Part shown: positions 10,887-17,273 of the stretch, piece after piece | Layout: each line of letters starts with the position of its first letter | Numbering within the stretch: the first letter of the stretch is position 1 | Assembly: GCF_039541115.1 (NCBI RefSeq) | Contig: NZ_BAABFP010000004.1 | Coordinates: 236,005 to 300,004 of the forward strand | Length of the DNA: 64,000 nt | From: Angustibacter luteus | GTDB taxonomy: Bacteria; Actinomycetota; Actinomycetes; Actinomycetales; Angustibacteraceae | Direction: 5' to 3' | Made by a program: the position numbers and the translations under genes | Notes under the pieces: generated by a model | Seen by the model: only the letters and a program-made list of their open reading frames with translations | Told to the model about the DNA's origin: nothing | The model's database searches: none

Positions 10887-11003
10887 GTGAAGAAGCTGCT
10901 TCTCCTGACGGCTGCCGCTGTCGGCGCGTTCGCCGTGTGGCGCAAGGTCGAGGCCGACAAGGCCGAGCAGAACCTCTGGGCAGAGGCGACCGACTCGGTC
11001 TGA
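10887..11003 (+). CDS. DLW-39 family microprotein
   Basis: This 38-residue protein lies between the two tRNA genes. It starts with GTG at 10887 after CGGAGG (about 10876-10881). It has an N-terminal hydrophobic stretch (LLLLTAAAVGAFAVWR), a charged region rich in Lys, Glu and Asp, and the C-terminal pattern NLWAEATDSV, close to the DLW signature of the family. Such proteins sit between tRNA-Ile and tRNA-Ala in many Actinomycetes; their function is unknown. The combination of position, length and sequence makes this a real gene despite its size. Confidence 0.85.
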   Translation: MKKLLLLTAAAVGAFAVWRKVEADKAEQNLWAEATDSV

Positions 11004-11037
11004 CCCACCCTGCCGGGCCCGCCCGGTGGTGTTACCC

Positions 11038-11110
11038 GGGGCCATGGCGCAATTGGTAGCGCACCTGCTTTGCAAGCAGGGGGTTAGGGGTTCGAGTCCC
11101 CTTGGCTCCA
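11038..11110 (+). tRNA. tRNA-Ala (anticodon TGC)
   Basis: The 73-base gene has the acceptor GGGGCCA/TGGCTCC with one G-T pair and discriminator A. The anticodon loop TTTGCAA is closed by CCTGC/GCAGG and gives anticodon TGC, and the T-arm is GGTTCGAGTCC. The restriction-modification island begins just downstream. Confidence 0.97.
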
Positions 11111-11194
11111 CCCCTCGTGCAAACGATGGTCAACCCATGACTTCTTCAATTTGGTCATCCCCCGTGCTGATTGTGGACCGCGATCGGGATGGTG

Positions 11195-12418
11195 TTAGGC
11201 GTTGGCGGGCACGTCGATCGACCTCGAGTAGATCAGGAAGTTGTCGATATCTTTCTTCCTGATCATGACCTTGCCCTTGCGGGGCTTGCCGTCAGGTTGC
11301 TTGAAGTCCGTCTGGAAGTCCCCGAGGACGATGCCGACGTTGGCCTGATTGACTTCGAGGATCTTCACGCGGACGAATCGCACCGCCTCCTTGAACCTCC
11401 CAGCGTAGGAGAGTGGGTCATAATCGCTGCCTCGCCCGACGTGCCCGACCGACCGGCGCCAATCGTTCCACGCGATCGTCGACATGTTGGCGTTGTCCCG
11501 CCCGTGCCATGTCTCGTGCTCGTAGATGACGTACCAAAAGCGCCCCGTCTCCGTGAGGCAGCGGTAGAAGTCAGCCGCATCGTTGCCGGGTGAGTCGTTG
11601 ACAGCAACATTGGAGGCCTTGAGGTCGCCGTAGTGCTCGAGCATGCCGTGATTGAGAAACCGAAGGTCATAGTCGTACTCGCCCTTGCGTTTCTCCTTCT
11701 GGACCTCGACGTGGTCGCGCAGGTTGTGCTCGGAAAGGAAGCGGCTCAGTCGGAACTCGACGTAGAAGCCCGCCCACTCGTTCTGGAATTTGTCCCGCCA
11801 GTTTGCGGCGTGCATCTCCTGCGCCGCCGCCAGACCCTCGATCCTCGCCCCGTTCAGAAGCACATCGCTAAACCGGTCGAACACTTCGATATGCGGGTTC
11901 CTCTCCTTGTAGCCCGCCTGTATGTACGTCGCGAACTGGTCAGCACGCACGCTGGTGAGCCGGTTGCCGCTCTTGTCCTCGCGCGAGAACTGCCCGACCG
12001 TCTGCGCCTGGTACAGGTCGTTCGACGAAACGTGGGCGGAGGAATTGTTCGCCTTGCGGGTGACGTACGTGTCAGGGTCGAAGTCGACGAGGATCGTGAC
12101 AGGTCCGTAGTGGTAGATCCCGACGAACCGCACGGTCAATCCGTCCTCTTCTGCTCGGCTGTAGACGTCCAGCCAGGTCTTCGGGATCTGGATCCGCTTT
12201 TTGTACGCCGGCCAGGGAACGCCCAGGTAGGTGACCTGCTTGCTCAGGATGATTTGACCCTCGATGGACACGACCCAGACACCGGCGTACTTCTGGAGCG
12301 TCGCGCTAGGTAGCGCCGCGAGCAGGAGCTCGGCTCGACCGCGGCTGGAGAGGGTGGTGTCGACATCCTGAAGCAGGGCGCCACTCGGCCCGATCTGATC
12401 GACAACGACGTTTCCCAC
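11195..12418 (-). CDS. Putative restriction endonuclease, PD-(D/E)XK-like
   Basis: This 407-residue protein is the last gene of the vsr-methyltransferase set and I infer it is the cognate nuclease. The segment GEYDYDLRF followed about 15 residues later by HYGDLKAS (roughly residues 247-272) fits a PD-(D/E)XK core, where D and the DLK lysine would bind metal and activate water. The N-terminal 200 residues lack recognisable motifs and may read the target sequence. I cannot name a restriction family. The start is GTG at 12418; the ribosome-binding site is weak. A 131-bp gap without a gene separates it from the methyltransferase. Base composition is less GC-rich than the neighbours, which suggests acquisition. 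Confidence 0.7.
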   Translation of the reverse strand: MGNVVVDQIGPSGALLQDVDTTLSSRGRAELLLAALPSATLQKYAGVWVVSIEGQIILSKQVTYLGVPWPAYKKRIQIPKTWLDVYSRAEEDGLTVRFVGIYHYGPVTILVDFDPDTYVTRKANNSSAHVSSNDLYQAQTVGQFSREDKSGNRLTSVRADQFATYIQAGYKERNPHIEVFDRFSDVLLNGARIEGLAAAQEMHAANWRDKFQNEWAGFYVEFRLSRFLSEHNLRDHVEVQKEKRKGEYDYDLRFLNHGMLEHYGDLKASNVAVNDSPGNDAADFYRCLTETGRFWYVIYEHETWHGRDNANMSTIAWNDWRRSVGHVGRGSDYDPLSYAGRFKEAVRFVRVKILEVNQANVGIVLGDFQTDFKQPDGKPRKGKVMIRKKDIDNFLIYSRSIDVPANA

Positions 12419-12549
12419 GCCACCATTGGTATCAGCCGGTGTCCCTAGGGTCGAGCGAGCGCAATGCCCTAGCCCATTCGGCGGATGGGGCCCAAAGGGC
12501 GCGTCTTGGCTGGCAGCCTCAGGGCACGGCTGCTCTGGGTGGGAGGGGC

Positions 12550-14040
12550 TTAGCCAACTGCCGCCTCCGGTGCGACAGCCCTGGCCTCGTGAGCTTTCGC
12601 GCCGTCGGCCAACGCATCGCCTGTCGGATTGAGAGGCGATGCGAGGACGGCGCGCACAAGGCGACGGGGCAAGTCGGACGCATCGCGCTCAACGTGTGTG
12701 CGGAAGACATGCCAGGCCGCCCCCACTGCGACACCATTACCTACCTGCTTGTACGACGCGGAATCCCGTTGGCCAGCGAAGGAGAGGCTTCGACTGAAAC
12801 CCTGCAGGCGCGCGGCCTCGTGAGGAGTGAGCCGGCGGCGGCGGCTGCCCATGACCGAGGTTTGCGTAATGGCCACGAGAGCGGGAAGGTACGTGGGCGC
12901 CTTTGCGCGGATCCCAGAGGGGCGGAAGTGCATGACCGTTTCCCAGAGCGAGGCGGTGTCCTGGGCCTGCCACTCGAGCTTGCGACGGGAATCTGGGAAC
13001 GAGGCGAAGGTGGGGTTCGCATGCTTCCATTCGCGGATCACGTCTCGGTGGTCGTCGTAGAAGCGGGCGTTCTTGATCAAGATCTGGGACTTCCACCGGG
13101 GCAGTGCTTCCAACTCGAGCGGATCTAGGCCACGCTCCGGAATCCAAGCGTCGGCCCACAGGGGGAAGCCGGGGAGGCGGACGCCGCGGGCTGTCCACAT
13201 TCTCTGGACAAGGTCATCCCAGACGTTCACCCAAGCAGTCTCGTCAGCCGTGAGCTGGTACTTCTGGATGTTGTCGATATCGACGTCGTCATCCAGGATC
13301 CACTCGGCGTTCCAGTCCGCCGCGTTCCACCCATCGACAGGGCCGCGGACCACGGTCGGCGGAACGTCGACCTCCGCCAGCGCCCGTTGGGGGCCAACGT
13401 AGGTGCCCAGGATGAAGACGCGGTCCCGGACTTGCGGTGTTCCTCCAAGAGAGGGGGGGAGAAAGTGCGGCGAGAACACAGACGGGGTCGACGACACGCG
13501 GTAGCCGATCTCTCGCAACGTCTGGATGATCACGTCCCATTCGTGCGTGTGACGGGGACCCGCGATGTTCCGCACGTTCTCGAGCAGCACAACCGCCGGC
13601 GTTCGGTCCTCGAGTATGCGGGCGATGTTCCAGAAGAGCGTTCCTCGCGCCTCGTCCATACCACGCTGGCGCCCGGACTTCGAGAACGGCTGGCACGGAA
13701 AGCCGGCCGCGAGCACGTCATGGGGCGGAACGTCGACCGGGCCGTCATCGGGAGTCGCCATGGTGATGTCGGTGTTGACGATGGGGCGCCTGGACGCCGG
13801 CAGCGGGTCCACCCAGTTGCGTAAGTAGGTCTGGCGCGCCTCGCGGTCGATCTCCGAGACGTAGACGCAGCGTCCGCCGGCGTGGTCGAGCATGGCGTGG
13901 AAGCCGCCGATGCCTGCGAAGAGATCTGCGTACTTGAACGCTGCAGAGTCCTTCGCCATGCCAGCAAGCTTAGCTGAACCGACAGCTAAGTCAAGCTCCC
14001 GCGCGGACTGATTGAAGTGGAGCGGCAGGGCATCGTTCAT
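12550..14040 (-). CDS. DNA (cytosine-5-)-methyltransferase
   Basis: The enzyme transfers a methyl group from S-adenosylmethionine to C5 of cytosine in a specific site. Motif I (ADLFAGIGGF), motif IV with the catalytic cysteine (GFPCQPFS), motif VI (ENVRN), motif VIII (QVRDRVFILG) and motif X (YKQVGNGVAV) are all present in order. The long stretch between VIII and IX is the target-recognition region. Three starts are possible: ATG 14103 overlapping the vsr stop, ATG 14040 after AGAGGA at a good distance, and ATG 13959 right before motif I. I chose 14040 (496 residues). An inverted repeat lies in the leader between 14040 and 13959. Confidence 0.93.
   Translation of the reverse strand: MNDALPLHFNQSARELDLAVGSAKLAGMAKDSAAFKYADLFAGIGGFHAMLDHAGGRCVYVSEIDREARQTYLRNWVDPLPASRRPIVNTDITMATPDDGPVDVPPHDVLAAGFPCQPFSKSGRQRGMDEARGTLFWNIARILEDRTPAVVLLENVRNIAGPRHTHEWDVIIQTLREIGYRVSSTPSVFSPHFLPPSLGGTPQVRDRVFILGTYVGPQRALAEVDVPPTVVRGPVDGWNAADWNAEWILDDDVDIDNIQKYQLTADETAWVNVWDDLVQRMWTARGVRLPGFPLWADAWIPERGLDPLELEALPRWKSQILIKNARFYDDHRDVIREWKHANPTFASFPDSRRKLEWQAQDTASLWETVMHFRPSGIRAKAPTYLPALVAITQTSVMGSRRRRLTPHEAARLQGFSRSLSFAGQRDSASYKQVGNGVAVGAAWHVFRTHVERDASDLPRRLVRAVLASPLNPTGDALADGAKAHEARAVAPEAAVG
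13969..13990. promoter_or_regulatory. Inverted repeat near the methyltransferase start, possible operator
   Basis: CTTAGCTG-AACCGA-CAGCTAAG has perfect eight-base arms around six bases. On the minus strand it sits 10-31 bases before the alternative start at 13959, where an autoregulatory operator would be expected. If translation starts at 14040 it lies inside the coding sequence. Confidence 0.45.
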
Positions 14041-14102
14041 GGGGCAGGTTCCTCTGGTCGTGCGCATCCCACAGGGTCGACCCGATGCGCCAACGCGAAG
14101 CA

Positions 14103-14582
14103 TCACCTCGCAAGAGGTACTCCATCAAGAGGGTCCGACAGGCCGCCAAAGGCCGGGTCTGGGTCGGGCCTCCGCGGACTCAAGACCCTGTCGGCTACGG
14201 CGCCCGGGTCCCGACGTACCTGGCACTCCCAAACCCTCAAGACGTGCCATCCGTGATGTTGTGCCAGTTGCGTGGACCGCCTGTCGCGTTCCGCGTTCCG
14301 CTCCATCTTTTGGGCCCAAAGCGCCGCGTTAGGTCCGGTCCATGGCGTCTTACGGCCGTGTTCGGGGCACCCGTGCCAGAAGCATCCGTCCACGAATACG
14401 GCGACGCGGCGCGACGGCAGGACAAAGTCAGGGGTGCAGCCCTTCGCGATCTGTCGGTGAAGTCTGAACCGCCCGCCGGCTGCATGCACCGCCTGGCGCA
14501 GCAAGACCTCAGGAGCCGTGTTGACCTTGCGACGCCCAGCGAGGTGCGCGCCTGCCTCAGTGCTGACCCACCGCTCTGCCAC
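14103..14582 (-). CDS. vsr: Very short patch repair endonuclease Vsr
   Basis: Vsr nicks DNA next to T:G mismatches that arise when 5-methylcytosine deaminates, so it usually accompanies a C5 methyltransferase. The 159-residue protein carries the family core VAVFVDGCFWHGCPEHG near residues 60-76, with the conserved aspartate and zinc-binding Cys/His residues, followed by NAERDRR and a WHVLRVWE strand. The start is GTG 14582. It is the first gene of the set on the minus strand; its TGA overlaps a possible methyltransferase ATG at 14103, which would couple the two. The methyltransferase adjacency supports the call. Confidence 0.92.
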   Translation of the reverse strand: MAERWVSTEAGAHLAGRRKVNTAPEVLLRQAVHAAGGRFRLHRQIAKGCTPDFVLPSRRVAVFVDGCFWHGCPEHGRKTPWTGPNAALWAQKMERNAERDRRSTQLAQHHGWHVLRVWECQVRRDPGAVADRVLSPRRPDPDPAFGGLSDPLDGVPLAR

Positions 14583-14729
14583 CGTGCCAACTTACGTCGG
14601 TCGCACTCAGATTCGTACTTCGAGAGGGAAGCAGCCGCACTCCCTGAGTCCACGGCGCTTGACGCGATGAGGCGCTGGCGACCTACACGAGGGCGAGGCC
14701 CACGGGCCAGCGCTCGCTGAGGCAACACG

Positions 14730-15209
14730 CTAGAGGTCTACCTGGACCCGGCGGTCGATGCCGGTGCCGTGAACAGGGTCGCTGCCGCGCACGTGCACGT
14801 CGTGCTGCACCACCCGCAGGCGGTACAGCCGAAGCTCGGCCGCGCCGGACAGCTCCTCGGGCGTGAACGGCTTCGCGGCGCCGCTGAGTTTCGCGAAGGC
14901 CCGCGCACAGGCAGACTCGAGCTCGTCGTCCGGCACCTGAGCGGCCGTCCCCGTCAGGTACACCGCACTGCCCTGGCCGACCTCCGCAGTGCTGTCGAAC
15001 ACCACCGCCGCGACGTCCGGACGAGCCGCGACGTTGTGCGAGTGGGCCGAGCCGGGCGACGAGACCCAGTAGACGTCGCGATAGCCGTCGTGCGTGAAGT
15101 ACACCGGCGAGACACGTGGCTGACCGTCGTCCTCGGTCGTCCCCAACGTCAGGTACTGGTTGGTGTCCAGCACCTGACGCGCCTCCTCCGCTAGGTCGTC
15201 CGTGCTCAT
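14730..15209 (-). CDS. Pyridoxamine 5'-phosphate oxidase family protein
   Basis: This 159-residue protein has the split-barrel flavin-binding fold: LDTNQYLTLGTTEDDGQPRV and SPVYFTHDGYRDVYWVSSPG are typical of F420/FMN-dependent members used as small oxidoreductases or haem-binding proteins. Substrate and cofactor cannot be told from sequence. I chose ATG 15209 (MSTDDLAEEARQ); a GTG at 15224 would add five residues. It is the first gene after the restriction-modification island, and base composition is back to the chromosomal pattern. Confidence 0.8.
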   Translation of the reverse strand: MSTDDLAEEARQVLDTNQYLTLGTTEDDGQPRVSPVYFTHDGYRDVYWVSSPGSAHSHNVAARPDVAAVVFDSTAEVGQGSAVYLTGTAAQVPDDELESACARAFAKLSGAAKPFTPEELSGAAELRLYRLRVVQHDVHVRGSDPVHGTGIDRRVQVDL

Positions 15210-15318
15210 GGGTCCACTGTCCACAGTCGAGGTGTGGAAGCGCTCACCCAGGACGGGTGAAGCGGCTGTCTCACCTCCGCCTCCAAGATCGCGTCAGGGC
15301 CACGGGTCGGGAGACGTC

Positions 15319-15687
15319 ATGATCACAGTCATCGAGCGGATGCCAGTCGGCACGATCGGTCTGAAGGCCAGCGGCAAGGTCACCGAGGACGACTACCGCG
15401 ACGTCCTCGTGCCGGCGGTCACGCTCGCCCGCCAGCAGGGCAAGGTCCGGCTGCTCTACGTGCTCAAGGACGGCTTCGACTCGTTCTCCGCCGGCGCGAT
15501 GTGGGCCGACGCCAAGGTCTGGGCGAAGAACATGGACGGCTTCGAGCGGATCGCCCTGGTCGCCGACGCCGACTGGCTCGAGCACGCAGCCAAGGCCGTG
15601 AACCTGGTGGTGTCGGGCGAGATCAAGGTCTTCGAGTCCGACGACGTGCGCGACGCCAAGATCTGGCTCGTCGGCATCGACGACTGA
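15319..15687 (+). CDS. SpoIIAA-like (STAS/SEC14-type) protein
   Basis: This 122-residue protein matches the SpoIIAA-like family, a STAS-like alpha/beta fold thought to bind lipids or partner proteins. It opens with ITVIERMPVGTIGLKASGKVT, then DDYRDVLVPAV, the strand RLLYVLKDGFDSF, and WLEHAAKAVNLVVSGEIKVF. It lacks the phospho-accepting serine motif of true anti-anti-sigma factors. ATG 15319 follows GGGAG by six bases. The lipoprotein gene begins 14 bases after its stop, so the two probably form one transcript. Confidence 0.75.
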   Translation: MITVIERMPVGTIGLKASGKVTEDDYRDVLVPAVTLARQQGKVRLLYVLKDGFDSFSAGAMWADAKVWAKNMDGFERIALVADADWLEHAAKAVNLVVSGEIKVFESDDVRDAKIWLVGIDD

Positions 15688-15701
15688 GGGATACCAACGC
15701 C

Positions 15702-16622
15702 ATGGCCCGTCACGAGCTCCGCATCCGACTGAACCGCTCCACGCTCGCCATGGCTGCGGTCGCCGCGGTGGCGGGAACAGCGCTGCTGGCATCCTGCAGC
15801 ACGGATGACGGTGCGCGCCCCGGCCTCAGCCCCACCCGCTCCGTGTCAGCCAGCATCACCGCCACCGTTCCGACACCGACGGTCACGCTGCCGACGCGCA
15901 CCACGACGGCCGAGCCCTCTAGCTCAACGACGTCCAGCACGGAGCCCACCAGCGAGCCCACCAGCGAGACCACGACAACCACGTCCGAACCCGAGACCTC
16001 GACCTCCACGACGACGACCACCAGCACGACGTCCACGACAACTACCACGACGACGGAACCAGAGACGCCCAGCGAGACCACCACCACGACCACGGTCACC
16101 GAGACACCCACCGAGTCGGCTACGTCGAGCCCGACCACCTCCAACCCGGACGCCGCCCCGATCGCGGAGGACTCGCTACCCGTCGGAGTGTGGTGGCTGA
16201 TCGCGGCCTTGCTGCTCGCGGCGCTGGCTATCGGCATCCCGCTGCTGATCCGGAGTCGCCGTCGCGCCGACTGGCTGGCTGAGCTGGACACCGCTGAGGC
16301 TGAGGCGATCTGGTTCGCTCGAGCGCTGATCCCGGAGCTCAAGGCCGCGGGCAGCCATGAGCGCGCGGCCGGAGCCTGGGGCGTCTCGTCGGCCAGGGTC
16401 GTCGCCACCGAGGACGCGCTGACCGGTCTGGAAGCCTCCGCACCGGACGACGAGTCCCGCATTCGAGCCACGACGTTGCGCGACGCCGTCCGCAGTGGGC
16501 GCGGGCAGGTCGAGCAGCTGGTCCGGGTGGGCGCCGACGCGACCCTCGGGTTCGGGCTGGAGGACGTCGCCGTCGAGCTCGAACGGGTCTTGCCGCCGGC
16601 GCCACCGCCCGGATCCCCGTAG
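15702..16622 (+). CDS. Thr/Ser-rich lipoprotein with an internal transmembrane helix
   Basis: The 306-residue protein has a basic N-terminus, a hydrophobic core and a lipobox with LASC, which places the lipidated cysteine at residue 32. Residues 45-150 are almost only Thr, Ser, Pro and Glu, like a cell-wall-spanning stalk. A strong transmembrane helix follows at about 161-183 (WWLIAALLLAALAIGIPLLI), ending in Arg-rich RSRRR, then 118 helical, probably cytoplasmic residues. If both signals work, the protein is anchored at both ends of the stalk. The ATG at 15702 lies 14 bases after the SpoIIAA-like gene. I do not recognise the C-terminal domain. Confidence 0.72.
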   Translation: MARHELRIRLNRSTLAMAAVAAVAGTALLASCSTDDGARPGLSPTRSVSASITATVPTPTVTLPTRTTTAEPSSSTTSSTEPTSEPTSETTTTTSEPETSTSTTTTTSTTSTTTTTTTEPETPSETTTTTTVTETPTESATSSPTTSNPDAAPIAEDSLPVGVWWLIAALLLAALAIGIPLLIRSRRRADWLAELDTAEAEAIWFARALIPELKAAGSHERAAGAWGVSSARVVATEDALTGLEASAPDDESRIRATTLRDAVRSGRGQVEQLVRVGADATLGFGLEDVAVELERVLPPAPPPGSP

Positions 16623-16638
16623 GCCGACCTACTCGGCC
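16622..16638 (+). terminator. Small hairpin after the lipoprotein gene
   Basis: GGCCGA-CCTAC-TCGGCC begins at the last base of the stop codon. The six-pair stem may end transcription of the SpoIIAA-like/lipoprotein pair. The remaining 175 bases up to the next start probably hold the promoter of the caspase cassette, but I see no clear -35/-10 pair. Confidence 0.4.
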
Positions 16639-16813
16639 GAGCAGACCCCAAGTGGCCAGGTTTGCGCTCCGTTAGGGATATGTCCGATCCCCGGCGCGAC
16701 GTCCCGACGCACGAGTACGCTGAGTGACGAAATCGCGATCACCCCCGGGCGTTCCGTCTGCTGTGTATCTGGCGTGCCCGTTCGGTGCTCCGATTCAGCG
16801 ACAGGGGGTCGCC

Positions 16814-17269
16814 ATGACCGAAGCCACTTCGCCGCCCGCCGGCGGTGACGCCGACGTCCTGCTCCTGCACGTCCGGCCCGACACGCTGGAATGGGGAACC
16901 GAGGACGACGACCGCTGGCGGTCCGACCTCGCCGAGCTGCAGCACCTGTTGCGTCGCGAGCTGCGCGACGAGACGCAGGAGCCGCCGCCCGCCGCAGGCA
17001 ACCGGGGCGCCGCGGAGATCAGCGACGTCATCGTCGCCCTGGGCAGTGCGGGAGCGATGACGGCGGCGGTCGAGGTCTTCAAGAGCTGGATCAACGCCCG
17101 ACCGGGCCGGCGCCAGGTCACGGTCACCATCGAGGGTGCCGGCGTCGAGCAGCGCTCCGTCTGCGTCCAGGCCGACGGGCTCGGCGCGGCCGAGCTGCGC
17201 GACCTTGCCGCCCAGGCGCTAGGTAGCGGTCCGGGGACACCCCCGGCAGGCGAGGCAGAGGCGCGGTGA
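16814..17269 (+). CDS. Effector-associated constant component 1 (EACC1)-like protein
   Basis: This 151-residue protein has an acidic, variable first third. Its conserved second half reads SDVIVALGSAGAMTAAVEVF, then SWINARPGRRQVTVTIEG and a C-terminal helix AAELRDLAAQAL. The pattern of a hydrophobic glycine-rich helix followed by a basic turn and beta strands matches my recollection of the EACC1 domain, an adaptor described in bacterial conflict systems next to caspase, trypsin-like and other effector domains. It begins at ATG 16814 and the caspase gene starts four bases after its stop, so they are very probably translated together. The family name is from memory, not a search. Confidence 0.68.
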   Translation: MTEATSPPAGGDADVLLLHVRPDTLEWGTEDDDRWRSDLAELQHLLRRELRDETQEPPPAAGNRGAAEISDVIVALGSAGAMTAAVEVFKSWINARPGRRQVTVTIEGAGVEQRSVCVQADGLGAAELRDLAAQALGSGPGTPPAGEAEAR

Positions 17270-17273
17270 GGAC

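Noticed and set aside
14085-14720. A 211-codon plus-strand frame opposite vsr
   Set aside because: It is antisense to the clearly recognisable Vsr protein and has no family motif.
11038-14729. tRNA-Ala as integration site of a mobile island
   Set aside because: I found no second copy of the tRNA 3' end near the far edge and no integrase or transposase, so site-specific integration is not supported although the island looks acquired.
15840-16150. Tandem DNA repeat or CRISPR-like array
   Set aside because: The ACC/ACG-rich periodicity comes from threonine codons in a coding region; there are no repeat-spacer units.
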